Assembly (NCBI GenBank): GCA_024516155.1
Contig: JAJJXM010000040.1
Coordinates: 62,001 to 126,000, forward strand
DNA from: Pyronema omphalodes
Lineage: Eukaryota > Ascomycota > Pezizomycetes > Pezizales > Pyronemataceae
Reading direction: 5' to 3'
DNA: 64,000 nt
Below, in pieces: positions 35,862-47,720 of the stretch. Within the stretch, counting starts at the first letter, position 1, and each line of letters opens with the position of its first letter. The notes under the pieces were generated by a model that was given only the letters and a program-made list of their open reading frames with translations, was not told the DNA's origin and made no database searches. Made by a program: the position numbers and the translations under genes.

Positions 35862-37205
35862 ATGGCCGATATGACGACTTACTCCCCAAATGACCTCGTC
35901 AAATTAACTAACTGTCGCCTCGCTATCGGAGACCAACTCATACCCGGTGATCTTTGGATCTGCGCTTCAACTGGAAAGATAATCGATCAACAGGATGTCT
36001 TCTACAAACAAGCTATCCGACCCTCCGCCGTTCATGATCTCGGTGGTCGGATTCTTGCACCGGGATTGATCGATGTTCAACTCAACGGAGGCTGGGGGTT
36101 TGATTTTTCAGTTCCCACAGAAAGGCCCCAAGATTTCAAAGATGGGGTTCAAATGGTGAATAAACAGTTGATCAAAACTGGAGTAACATCTTACCTCCCC
36201 ACTATCATCAGTTCTAGGAGTGATGTTTACGAAAAGGTATATCTCTGTCTCCATCACATATCAATGATTTATACTAACTTATGAACCTCCTCCCAGAACC
36301 TCCCCTTTCTAAGCCGTCCTAAAGACCGTAATCCCACCCGCGGATCAGAATCCCTCGGCGCCCACTGCGAAGGCCCCTTTCTCAACCCCCTCAAAAACGG
36401 CATCCACAACAAATCCGTTCTGCAAACCCCAATTCACGGGGTTTCCTCTTTGGAATCCATTTACGGATCTACCAACCTGCGCCCGGAAACCATCGCTCTA
36501 ATAACCCTCGCCCCTGAACTTCCCGGTGCTCTCTCCGCCATCTCCTCCCTATCCAAGCTCGGCATAATCACCTCCGGCGGCCATTCCAACGCCACCTACG
36601 CCGAGATGTGGCACGCGGTATCTTCCGGTGTTACAATGGTAACGCACATGTTCAATGCGATGGAACAACCACATCATCGCTCACCCGGGATATTTGGAAT
36701 CCTTGGAGCTCAGGAAGGATTAAAACGACCTTATTACGGGATTATTGCGGATGATATTCATGTGCATCCAAGTTTTGTAAGGGTTGCGCATGGAGCGCAT
36801 CCTGAGGGTACGATATTGGTTACGGATGCTATGAGTATGTTGGGTTTGCCGGATGGGGTTTATTCTTGGACTCATGGAGAGAGGATTAAGAAAACAGGCG
36901 GGAAACTTACGCTGGGGGAGGGGGATACCATTGCGGGAAGCTCTGTGACGCTGGTTGAGTGTTTGGGGAATTTTCTTAATTGGACGGGGGTCTCGCTGGC
37001 AGAGGGGATTAGGACGGTTACGGAAACTCCTGCTAAGATGTTGGGGATTGAGGAGAGAAAGGGAATGCTAAGGCCTGGTGCGGATGCGGACTTGGTGGTG
37101 CTGAATGAGGTTGTGGGAAGCGATGGGAATATCAAGTTGACGGTTGAGAAGGTTTATAAGTTTGGAGCGGAGGTTTATAGTGCTGGTGATAAGGCTAGGT
37201 TGTAA
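35862..37205 (+). CDS. DAC1: N-acetylglucosamine-6-phosphate deacetylase
   Basis: Exons 35862-36236 and 36297-37205 give 427 aa, a normal length. The enzyme hydrolyses GlcNAc-6-phosphate to GlcN-6-phosphate and acetate in amino-sugar catabolism. It belongs to the amidohydrolase superfamily. Visible motifs are 'APGLIDVQLNGGWGFDFS' (strand-1 region), 'GAHCEGPFLNP' with the metal-binding Glu, 'GGHSNAT' and 'THMFNAM' with metal/substrate His, and 'LVTDAMSM' with the catalytic Asp. The C-terminus 'LRPGADADLVVLN' is typical. The intron is 60 nt with an ACTAAC branch site. The next gene downstream is a hexokinase-family kinase, which fits a GlcNAc-use gene pair. Confidence 0.95.
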
Positions 37206-38643
37206 ATTCCTAGAACCTTGGAAACCGGAGTGGAAGTATTGGGGAGTGGCAAAAGAGGTAAAGGAGGTAAAAGAGACCAAAGAAGCAAAAGAGGAAGAAT
37301 TGTAGAGAGTAGAGACTAGAGAGTAAAGTAGTGAAATTGGAACGTTAAACCAGAAGCATTGATTATCCATTATACACTATACCCAAACAGAAAAAACTGT
37401 ATCCATAGCACTCCCTGCTGCTCCCCGGCACTTCCGGGCCTATCTGAGAAACCGAAGAACCCAAAGAACCCAAAGAACCCGAAAAATAGGCAGAATTCAA
37501 CCAGAATTCAACCAGAATTCAACCAGATACCAATCAACAACAACAATGAGGGGTCCATACTCCAACCGCTTGGGATAATAACAATAGGGAATCGATATTC
37601 ACCTGCAGTGAATACCATGTGCACATGTACTCTAATCTATGTCTTTTGGAAAAATATCTCACCTCTTAACTATTAACTCTTAACTCTCGCCCCTCTGCCC
37701 CCCCCCCCTCCCCCCGCCGCCGCCGCTGTGTATAACCCTGTATATGTAAACCCGTTATATATATACCATTCTGAGACTTTTTTTTTAGAAAAGACAGTTT
37801 GGAGTTCCCCGGAATATTGCGCTGCTGCGGTACTGCGGTACTGGCCGGGATTCTGGGGTTCTGGGGTGCTGGGATACTGGGATACATATATCCTGTAATA
37901 TATCCTGTATCATAACCATAAACATAACCATATTACCGGAGATCATTGATATTTCACGGCGGATAAATTTGCGTCTACATATGTAGGTAGAGTGAAAATG
38001 TCTTGTATGTACGTCATGACCCCTCACCTCGCCCAGGACCGGAGTAATGTAACCCCGCAGATATCTGCAGGCGGCGCATGGATAATGGATATAGAGAATG
38101 GATATGGATATGGATATGGATATTGGATATGGATATGGATATGGATATGGATATGGAGGGTTGGGAAGTTGATATCTTTCGTGATATCCTGCTTGGGGCT
38201 ATGGTTTTTTTCTTTTGCATGTCGAGGTTGGTTTGATGTTTTGATACGATACCTACGGAAGGAATAACGAGTAAGGATACATATGCTCGGGGTTTGCTGA
38301 CACGGGATAGTTTTAGAGACAGAACAAGCGGGAAGATACAAGATACAAGGGCGGATTGAAGATTAAAGTTACAGGGAAAAGACTAAGAAAGAAAGCATAT
38401 ACCGGCGGATAGGATAACTCAGAGGCCACAAGGGGCAACGAAGATTACTGTAATTGCAACTGTTGCAACTGTTGCAACTGTTGCGACCGCCGCATCGTTG
38501 CATCGACGCTTCGAAGGCTTAGGAGGCTACATATCCAGCGAGTCACGATACTATTCAAGCCGCAAGCCAGACAGTTCTCGAAAAGCCGTATAAAGCAACC
38601 TCCTCCACTTCCACTCAACTCAACAACCCGCCGCCACCGCACC
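37206..38643. other. Intergenic with several short tandem repeats
   Basis: Holds 'ccaaagaacc' units (~37455-37482), three copies of 'aattcaaccag' (37496-37526), a C-rich tract (~37698-37720), the GGATAT array (next entry) and 'ttgcaactg' units (~38453-38485). No gene. Confidence 0.6.
38097..38157. repeat. (GGATAT)n hexamer array
   Basis: About ten GGATAT units with one 'attggatat' interruption. Confidence 0.95.
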
Positions 38644-40100
38644 ATGTCTTCCCCCACCGCGCTCCTCTCCTCATTATCACCCCCCTCCTCGCTCTCCGAC
38701 TTAGTCCAATCCCTAACCATTAGTATCCGTCCACACCTCTCCTCGCAAGCACCCAGCAACCAGACCTTTCTCCCCAGCTATATCTCCTCTCTTCCGCACG
38801 GGCATGAATCCGGGCTAGTGCTTGCGGTGGATCTCGGCGGTTCAACGTTACGGGTTGCGGTTATCCGGTTAGAGGCTGGTGGTAAGACTTTGTTGGATAG
38901 AAAAGAATGGGGGGTTGGTGATGAGGTTAGAAGGATGGCGGGAGGGGAGTTTTTTGCGTGGGTTGCGGGGAGGATTGCGGAGGTTGTTGGAGGAGGTGGG
39001 AGGGGTATGGATGGGATAGAGGGGATAGATGGGATGGGATTGACGTGGAGTTTTCCGATTGTTCAGACGGCCCAGGGATCGGGAAGGATTATGAAGATGG
39101 GGAAGGGGTTTAGGATGTGGGAGGGGATGGAGGGGAGGGATTTGAGGGAGGGACTGGAGGAGGCGTTGAGGGAGCGGGTGGGTTTTGTCTTGTTTTTTTT
39201 TTTCTTTCTTGGACTTCTTTGCTGGATGGATGGGGGGGGGGGGGGGGGTTGTTGATGGAGTTATTGGGATTGGGATTTATTTTGGATATGCTGACAATAT
39301 GATTGGTTGATATATAGGGAATTAAGATACCCCTTCTATCTCTACTAAACGACACAACCGCGACACTTCTCTCACACGCCTACACCTCCCCCCGTACCAG
39401 AATAGCACTCATAGTCGGCACGGGTTGCAACGCCGCATTACCACTTCCAGTCGCCTTACTGGCCCCCGAGAAATTCCAAGACCGTCCTTTAGCCTGGATG
39501 AAGTCTGCGCAGTTCGTGCTGGTGAATACAGAAGCCTCTATGCTAGGTGGTGGTATCTTCCCTCTTACTTCCGCGGATGAAACCCTAGACCGGGAATCTG
39601 AACATCCCGGGTATCAACCATTTGAACAACTCACCAGCGGGCGATATCTCGGGGAGGTTGTGAGGTTAACATTATTACAAGCCGGAATCAAGACAGAGGG
39701 TCGCTGGTCATTCCCCAGTGCCTTAATGGGTACCTTTGAAAGTAATCCCGAAGAAGCCTCAAATCAATTCTCCGCACTTTACGGTATCGTTCTATCTCCC
39801 GAAAAGAAGCAGTTTATAGCAGACGTCTGTAAAGCGATGGCAAAAAGAGCAGCGGCGTTCCTGGCAGTGTTACTGGCGGCCTTGTATAAGATATCAGGTG
39901 AACGAGGGGATGTGGTGGTTGCTTGCTGTGGTGCCGTGATTGAGAAACATCCAAGTATTAGAAAACTGTGTCAGGAGTTTTTGGATGGGATTATGGGCGG
40001 TGGAAGGATTGTGTTGGAGGTTGCGGAGGATTCGGGGTTGATGGGTGCTGCGGTTGGTGTGGTCCTGGCGAAGGATGAGGGCGGGAAACCTAGGCTTTAA
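38644..40100 (+). CDS. Hexokinase-family sugar kinase, likely N-acetylglucosamine kinase
   Basis: Exons 38644-39177 and 39318-40100 give 438 aa, shorter than glycolytic hexokinases (~490) and close to fungal GlcNAc kinase-type members. The family phosphorylates a hexose at O6 with ATP in the cytosol. Seen are the phosphate-1 motif 'LAVDLGGSTLRVAVI', 'GLTWSFPIVQT' (sugar-binding region), 'LLNDTTATLLSHAY' with the catalytic Asp, 'ALIVGTGCNAA', 'VNTEASMLGGG', and the C-terminal adenosine region 'AAVGVVLA'. The GlcNAc assignment rests on the adjacent GlcNAc-6-P deacetylase. The intron (140 nt) contains T- and G-homopolymers, including G17 at 39232-39248. Confidence 0.88.
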
Positions 40101-42076
40101 AGCGCAGACTAAGGGACTAAGGGACCCGGGCTGGAAACACCAGGGGATTATGGGACTAAGGGACCGAGGGGCTATGTAATGGGGCATGGACCGGAATATG
40201 CCGCTTTTATCTGCGCACTGAGCGTATTATTAGGGTTAGGGGCTAGGGGTTATCGATTGAGAACGTTAGAAATGATGAGGTGAATTGAGCGTGTTTTTTT
40301 TTTTTTTTTGGAAAGGAAAGGCTAGATTAGTCTCACCTCCTCATGTTTCTTGGAAAAAAATCCTTCTCATACATAAGCAAATATTTGGTTTTCGATCCGT
40401 TTGCGAAGGTTTTCTGTTTTCGTCTCGGATCGCTGCTGATTGTGCGGAAGGTACGGAATGTGCGGAATGTGCGGGTTGGATCTTGGATGCAATGGGATAT
40501 TTCGAGTGATACTTAGGAGAACCCCGAAGCAGCCGCGGAATCCCGGTGCTTTGCAGCAAGGTGTTAAGATGTCTAGCTAAAGGTGATGTGACTTGACACC
40601 TTGTTGACAGGTACCCCAAGGACACCTTGGGGGTACGTTAGCTCCGTAAGGTGTCTACATAGATATGTCTGTACGGTATTCTCTAGTTCCATTATCCATA
40701 GGTCCATAGGTCCATGGGCACCTTAAGGCTCGGGCGACTAAGATTGGCATATTTTGAGCTTTAACTTCATGCATGGTGAAAGTGACGTATTTTAATTACT
40801 ATATTAGAGATAATTCGTGGTGAATATATGTCACGGCGAATGTTTTACTATATAGAATGGATCAATGAAGGAAGTTTTAATAATCATAATTAGTTGTGGA
40901 GTTATTATTCAGGAATCGGGAGGTGGGAATTAGGTAGTATTACTCTAGTCTGGAGTTTTGGGGGATTTCGATGTTGATGTTTGTAGAGGGGGTTTGGATG
41001 TTGACTTGGGTTGTTTTTTTGGTAGGGATATTTTCGTGTGACTATTGCTGCTGCTGCTGCTGTTTTTTTTTTTTTTTTTACTTTTTTCTTTTTGGTAGTG
41101 GGTTGGTTTTTTTCTTTCGAAGAGGATTAGGGAGTTTGTTGGAATAAAGCTTCTCTCATAGATATGTTGGTGAAATATATGAGCTTCCGCTGGGAAGAAC
41201 AAATAGTTAGGGGAGTATATGGACTGATACGTGTGGAATACGGGGTAGGAACCGGATATTTAGGCTTTGCTTGCGGATTTTGTAGTGACAATCCAGAAGT
41301 GAGCTTGGTTAACATTTCGGAGCGGAGGGGAGGAGAGAATTGAATAGGTCCCAGGGAAAAACTGGGTTTATGTGTGAGTGAGCGTTGTAGGAGACATTTA
41401 TGTAGATAAGTTGCCAAAATATATTCCTTAACTGAAGATAATAATTTCTTTTGATATGTGTATATAGAATTTATTTTGTTGAAGAGAAAGGTTATTGTAA
41501 TGAATCTCAAGTTACAGAAACGTTCGTAGTTGCGGGTGGTTGCAGGTGGTTTCAGTCTTGCAGTTGTTGCTGCCCCATCGCTACTAGACCATCTGAAGTT
41601 AGTCATTTCGATACTGCAGGGGTGTTGCGACCCACCCCTGCCAGCCGATGCGCGGGTTTAGGATGCAACGGTGTACCTTAAAGACCTCGCGGAAGGGATC
41701 AACGAGGACGACCACCACAACCACGATAGCATCCACCGTGTCAAGTATCACCAACACGATAATCACAAAAATCCCGATAATCTGCTCAATCCACTTATTT
41801 TTTTTCCGACGAATCGCGTGAAAATCTCCTTACCACACACAATCCCGCCTACATACCTGTTACAATCGGTAGGTCGCTAGCAACAATCTCGAATTAGCTC
41901 ATAGTAACTCATAGTAGCTGATCACCGATTCGCGAATTTCGAAACTCGGCCATCAAGGTGTTCGGACTTCGGACTACAGGCATCAATCACCGCAGCGAAC
42001 ATCTTGGGTCATAGCTACTGCTACTGCTATCTACCTACCAAGGGATTATTAAAACATAAAGGAACCTGTATATACA
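40101..42076. other. Intergenic, no gene supported
   Basis: Contains T tracts (~40294-40308, ~41063-41079), an imperfect palindrome at 40611-40636 (arms gtaccccaagg/ccttgggggtac around 'aca'), and several scattered 'aaggtgtc/gacacctt' heptamers at 40560-40660. Small frames have no domains. Confidence 0.5.
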
Positions 42077-42943
42077 ATGCAGCTCTTCTCCTCTCTTCTC
42101 TTCGCTCAGCTACCGAGCTTTATCGCAAACCTTACTGCTCCTACCGCTACTTCTTCTGCCTCTGTCACTGCTCCAGCTATGGCTACTCATACCTTCTCAC
42201 TTCCCCCGTTGCCTTATGAGTACAATGTAAGCCTCCTCTTGACAAGAATTGAGCAAACAATCAACCCAATGTTTGACTCAATACTCGACCAAATGCTAAT
42301 CTATTATACTGCAACCGGTAGGCACTCGAACCCCACATCTCCGAACAAATCATGAAGCTACACCACGACAAGCACCACCAAGCGTACGTAACGAATCTAA
42401 ACGCCGCGACTCTCGCACATATCGAAGCGTTAAAGAACAACGACATCAAAGCCGAAATCGTTCTTCAATCCGTCATGTCCGTTCCATCTTCCCTCTTAAT
42501 TTAGATATCTACTAACCCACCACAGTAAATTTAACGGCGGAGGCCACATTAACCACTCCCTATTCTGGCCCTCTTTGTGCCCCTCATCTTCTCCCTGTTC
42601 TTCACCTTCCTCTGCCCCCACCTTCGCAGCTGCTATTGAATCCCAGTTTGGTTCTCTGGAGAAGTTTAAGGAGGTTTTTAATAAGCTGCTCATGGGGATC
42701 CAAGGGTCAGGTTGGGGGTGGATTGTGAAGAGGAATGGAAGGATTGAGATGGAGGTGACGAAGGATCAGGATCCGGTCACAAATGGGGAGGTGATTATGG
42801 GGGTTGATATGTGGGAGCATGCTTATTATTTGCAGTATTGGAATAATAAGGTGGCTTATATTCAGGGGGTTTGGGAGGTTATGAATTGGGAGACGGCGGA
42901 GAAACGGTGGGGTGGCGAGAAGATTGGTGATCCGAGACTGTAG
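42077..42943 (+). CDS. Fe/Mn superoxide dismutase with unusual N-terminal extension
   Basis: Exons 42077-42226, 42322-42476 and 42526-42943 join in phase to 240 aa. It converts superoxide to O2 and H2O2. The Mn/Fe ligands are present: His64 in '[13 protein letters not shown]', the His in '[10 protein letters not shown]', and Asp/His in '[11 protein letters not shown]'. The region after 'FWPSLCPS' carries a Ser/Pro/Cys-rich insertion. The first 35 residues ([19 protein letters not shown]...) are hydrophobic and lack the Arg/Lys of a mitochondrial presequence, so they look more like a secretory signal. Initiation at the internal ATG ('[16 protein letters not shown]') would give a cytosolic form. 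The second donor is GTCCGT, unusual but in phase. Confidence 0.88.
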
Positions 42944-43924
42944 ACTGATGGGATTCGGGAATGGAAAATATTGGGGGAATATTGTGAAATTGATGCATAT
43001 TGTTAGTTCTGAAAGGCAGCTTTATCGTTGTGAAATTTGAGTAATGTTGCATTGCTGGATTGTCGGTTGTATACGGTTAACTAGTCGTCCCATGACTTGA
43101 TCAATGATTTACAGTAAGTATCCGGCTGGTCCATTAAAGCAACCAAAAAGCGAGAAATAAAGTTCCGTACATGCTCCACCGTTTGAGATGTCTCAGATCT
43201 CGACCACGATTGTATTCAGATGCACCTGTATTATACAATCCTGCTTAACAGAACAAGACAACCGTAAAAAGATAGAACACAGTTCTTCGTCACATACTCG
43301 GTCAGATTACCCTATGCTACTGTTGCTGATGCATCCCAAACCAAGACTACTCACGCCACCCACGCAACACTCATAACATTCACCCGCGCCACTCACAGCT
43401 CGAGGTGATTTATATCTTCACTTTTGGAACTCGAAATTTTGCTTTAACTGAACACAATTTATTATCCTGAATTCAATATCATAATTCCACTCATGTTCTA
43501 GTATCTGCCGCCCAAGACCAAGACCACAGGTGGTCTATCCATGAACATAATTTTCGACAGACAGGAGTTATATCCACCAGATCTCATTATATTACAACAA
43601 TCCTACAAACAAACCACCAAGACCCCAAAACATGGTCAAGAGCAGTGCTTGTCCATACCCCATCCTCCTCCTCCTCCGCTACCTATCGACATTGTTGTCT
43701 CCCTTCTTTCCAATGTTGGATTCTGTTCTATTATCAAAATTAGCCATTTCTTACTATGATAACCCAATCCATTCACAGGGAAGAAAAGAACAAAATAAAC
43801 GTACCTTAACCATGCTCCGGATCCAGCAGAAACAGCGCACATTTTTATTCCCAATTCTCACAATACCACCCCCAAAGGAGTGGATTGATTGAATCTAGAG
43901 CCCCACGAAAAACAGAAAACGGGG
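42944..43924. other. Intergenic, no gene supported
   Basis: No domain-bearing frame or clear repeat. Confidence 0.5.
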
Positions 43925-44160
43925 TACAGAAGATACCTTGAGAGGTTCTGACGTACTTGAGGTTCTCAATCTTACGCTTTCAGTTGCGGCACCAAAAGCA
44001 ACCATCGCAGCAAGCTTGATCGCCTGTCAAAATAGCCAGGTCGTCAATCTTCTGGTTACAAGCTGTACATGGGTGTGTACAGCTTGGAGAAAGGAGGAAA
44101 CCGTGCGCAAGAAGTGATGAATTAGCGTCGGAGCCGAGGATGGTGCTGCAAGAGTTGCAT
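43925..44160 (-). pseudogene. LIM-domain pseudogene fragment (fungal LIM/RhoGAP type)
   Basis: The reverse strand reads 'GSDANSSLLAHGFLL', 'CTACNQKIDDLAILTGDQAC', 'CFWCRN', a TGA stop, then 'KRKIENLKYVRTSQGIFC' in one frame. This matches the conserved double-LIM N-terminus of fungal LIM/RhoGAP proteins, where the stop position is normally Cys (CRNCKRKIENL). One metal-binding Cys codon has thus become TGA. A second, shorter copy of the upstream part ('CISCSTMTDSDANLLPLGGG') lies at ~44400-44470. No RhoGAP domain follows in the window. Confidence 0.75.
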
Positions 44161-46980
44161 CAGAATCGGATCCCCACACAATTACCGGCTGAAGATACGT
44201 TAGCGGATTGATCTTCGAATGTAGTTTTGTCGCCGCAAGAAGAGATTCTGATGCAGTCTGCTTAAAAGGGATGGGAAGTTACCTATTGCAAGCGCCGAAC
44301 TTCTTCCAATACCTATTCCAGTCGTCAGTGATTCCAACCTCCGAAGCCGGGAAAAATATTGCAGTTATCTTACCTGTCCTCAGAGAAAGGAGGGAACCGC
44401 CCCCAAGAGGTAACAGATTCGCATCGGAATCGGTCATGGTGCTACAAGAGATGCACCAGATGGCAGAAACCGATCTCAACAACCAATCTCCACACGATTA
44501 CTGGCTGAAGGTACGTTAGCAGTTTTCTCTTCGAGTGTAGTGTGAAGCCGCAATGCAAATCTCCAACGCAGTTTGCTCACAAGAGATGGAAACTTACCTA
44601 TTGCAAACGCCTGAACTTCTTCCAATACCTATTCAAATTGTTAGTGATCCCAACAGCCGAAGCATCAAATAGCATTGCAGTTATCTTACCTGCCCACATG
44701 TATTGTAGGATATGCCGTTATCATCCTGTTCGTGAAGGAACGGCCATCGCGGACACCCGTCGTTGTCCATATTGAGCTCGTGGGCACTGGAGCAATATCC
44801 AGTTCACGAAGCTCTACTGTAGACACACCAAGAGCGAATGAGCGCTCTCTGGGAGTTTTGACATCGTCTAGACCGGACCCGAGAAACGGTCTAGGAGCAG
44901 GCTTAGCGGTAGGGAAAACTACGTTCATGAATTAGTTAGCTTGCTGATCAACTGACAGTGCTTCAGCACGTCGAATCACTCGTACTCTTTGTAGGATAAA
45001 ACGGAAAATAAAGGACTCATAGTACACTCTGGGGGATTCGGGGAACTCTTGAGGCGTAGGATAGAATGTACTTACAGCATCGAAATATAGTTCTGTTCTC
45101 CTGAATCGATCAAGAAGCCGAAAGAAAGTACGCTGGTGCGTTTCTGGATTTCAACCGAATGATGTTAGCCTGGACTTTCACATGAAAGTCTTATCGGGAG
45201 TAAAATGAAGCTCAAATCTGAAATCCTGTAATATGGGAAGCGAACTTACAAAGCCACTTAGTCGGTAGCAATCATCTCTCTTCTGAAGATGTTCGGCGGG
45301 GCGCGCAAATTATTCTATTCACCGGGTAGATATTAGCTTTGGTTCCTATCTTCCACGTTGATTACTTCATCAACGAAATAATGGCAGCTTCAATGGAGCT
45401 GGAGCTCAAGGGGGAAGTGGCATCAAAATTTGACAGCATAGGAGGCGAGAAAAGAAAACTCAAAGCTTGTAACCAGAGCTTGGAGTGCGAGTCTTGCCGA
45501 AGAAATACAACTCAAAATCGGACGAAGGCAGGAGAGAACTCACGGAGTAAAGCCCAAAGCAGGAAGGAGAAAGTAATGAAGTAAAGTAGTTCCAGGCGGT
45601 AGCTCAGGACTACTCAACTACATATACAAAGAAAGGAGAGCCAATAAAAAGATCGTCAAAGGGTTCGAAAATATAGGAAACACAGCTCGAAGTCGAGTCC
45701 AGTGAGTTTTCCCTGGTGGGATGGAGGTGAGTCGTCGGTTGTGAAGCAGTATGTGGTGTTGGGGATGCGGGTATGACAAGAAAGTAGGCGATGGAGGAAG
45801 GATGGAGGACCGCTCGAAGATTCTTGTTGAGTGTGGCTATGTAGGTGGGCACGTGCCACTACAGGTTCGATGTGGGCTACCTTGAGGGAAGACCCCGACC
45901 GGGGCTTACACCAGCCAACATTATAGCGAAAAATGAAGATGTAGAGGAAAGGATCATCATAACGAAGATTTCACTTCGAAGAAAAAATTGAGAGGGGCAC
46001 AATTCATGAATTCTAAACAATACAAAATGACAACAACAAAATTGATAACAAGAACCAAACCAAAGCAAAAGGAATCAAACAAGCGAAAGACAAAGTTCAT
46101 TCACATCTGAAAGGCGACTGCAGATTTGCAGACGTCCATCGAACCCGCTCACTAGCCCCCCGAACTTCGACTCGTCAGCAGCGACCACCAGAGACCAGGC
46201 AAATGGTACGAGGCCTGATGTGCGACCTTGACCTACGACTTATGTTAATGACTGGAATGAAATCATTAGGTGCTGTTAGTAGGTACCGAGCACAATCCAC
46301 TTCCGCCTCTGACCTGAATCCCGCGACACAACGAACCAGAGTCAATTCGAGGGCCTGCAGATTAGTTAGCTTTGATACTGAGTGTGTGTTTGGGGGTCAC
46401 TTACCTTAGTGACGCACGAACAATCCATCTCCATTTGTTGCCGGACTTTCACGGCGAAACAAATAAAAGTAAGTTCGAATACTAACAGTGAGTTAGCGTG
46501 GGCATTGTAGGATTGGTATAAGAGTACTTACCTTACCAAGGCTCTACAGGCAACCCGCCCCAAATTTGTTGCCGGAATTCGTTAACCCAACCAGCCACTC
46601 ACAGTGAGCGCGAAGGCCCAAAATAATGTTAGCCGGGCTCTTAAGATAGAGATTTGAGAGAGTAATTACCAGCACGCAGCCAACAAGAGAGGCAAGAGGC
46701 AACCGTATTATTCTGGGGAGGATAAAACCCCCCACAAGAACAACGGTCGCATGAAGATCACCTATGTATCCAAATCATAGTTAGCTCGTTTACTCGATCA
46801 AAGTGGAAAAACTCGATGATGATAAACCTGTAGAAGCACAGATTACTTACGTAAGATTTGCCGCCGAAGACAGGAGCACTCTTTGCTTTCCGAACATCAA
46901 GAAGTCTCTATTCGCAAAGCCGTTGGTTAGCACAAGTTCCGAAAACCTACAAGCACAAGGGAATAGAAAACTACCTGCAA
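44161..46980 (-). other. Intron-dense locus with about twelve donor/branch/acceptor sets, no assembled frame
   Basis: On the minus strand, donors near 46973, 46849, 46667, 46529, 46400, 46309, 45245, 45072, 44690, 44596, 44374 and 44283 are each followed 35-150 bases later by a branch-like motif and an AG. Seven branch motifs are a clean GCTAAC (46925, 46781, 46628, 46491, 46365, 45173, 44934) and others are GCTAAC/ACTAAC variants at 46275, 44640, 44515 and 44210. Putative exons are 30-230 nt, including a near-identical 31-nt exon present twice ('ATTGGAAGAAGTTC.GGCG'). One exon codes hydrophobic 'DLHATVVLVGGFIL'. A 230-nt exon at 44691-44915 codes 'FPTAKPAPRPFLGSG' onward. I could not join consecutive exons in frame. 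It may be a decayed or rapidly diverging many-exon gene, or a spliced noncoding transcript. Confidence 0.5.
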
Positions 46981-47720
46981 TAAGAGTCTTAAGTAGGATC
47001 TCTCAATCGGCACAGGACAATCAAATGGCCGGCATCTCCGGAGGTCGGAAAGGAAAAGACAGACGAACCGAAGGGAGCGGAGAAAGGATAAAGGCTCGCA
47101 GGAGAAGGACGAATGAAGGGCCCAAAGACGACCGAGGAAGAAAGGAACACGCACCAGAGACAAATCTCTGGTAAAAACCGATGGGACCAAGAGGAAGCCG
47201 CGTTGGAAGTCAACGGGGCGGACAGAAAAGAAAGAAAGACAGAAACAAAGAGGGGGGGGGGGGGGGGGGGAGGGTGGACACCGCAAGCAAACACTCGATC
47301 AGGGGAAGGAACTTGATACCAGCGAACAAGAAAAAAGAAGAGCTCAAAATCCGGAAGGGACACGGAGTCAAAAAAGAGACCTTCGTTGGATAAGGAATAC
47401 GAGAGGAGTCGGAGGGGAAGCAACGAAGAGGGGTCCCCGAAAGAAGCTCTCGGTGTACCTGCAAAAGCAAAACAAGTTCCGGAAAGAAGAGACAGCAAGA
47501 AAAGGAAAACAAAAAAGAAATCCAAGTGGATTCGAGCTTCGGAGAGAGTGTGTCAAGAATAGAGTGTAGCGAGAAGAATAGCGGGCCGAACACATTGACA
47601 CATGAACAACCTGAGCATTGCGCCGTTGTGCGCGGCTCGTCGGGCTACTATTTCCTGAGTGCGGGCATGCACAGCTGAGTGATTGCGACTGGTTCTTGGC
47701 GGGCACCATCTCCGGCCGAT
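46981..47720. other. Strongly strand-asymmetric purine/pyrimidine region
   Basis: The plus strand is purine-rich almost throughout 47030-47560, with a G19 tract at 47252-47270. It lies upstream (minus sense) of the intron-dense locus and could be its pyrimidine-rich promoter. Overlapping open frames on both strands follow from the low stop content of such sequence and are not called. Confidence 0.5.

Noticed and set aside
40611..40636. Palindrome as a transcription terminator or operator
   Set aside because: Arms are short and imperfect (one bulged G), and hairpin terminators are not a feature of nuclear fungal genes.
46927..47709. Several overlapping minus-strand frames rich in Phe/Ser/Leu
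   Set aside because: They follow from a pyrimidine-rich strand with few stops; overlapping frames on both strands cannot all code and none shows a family motif.
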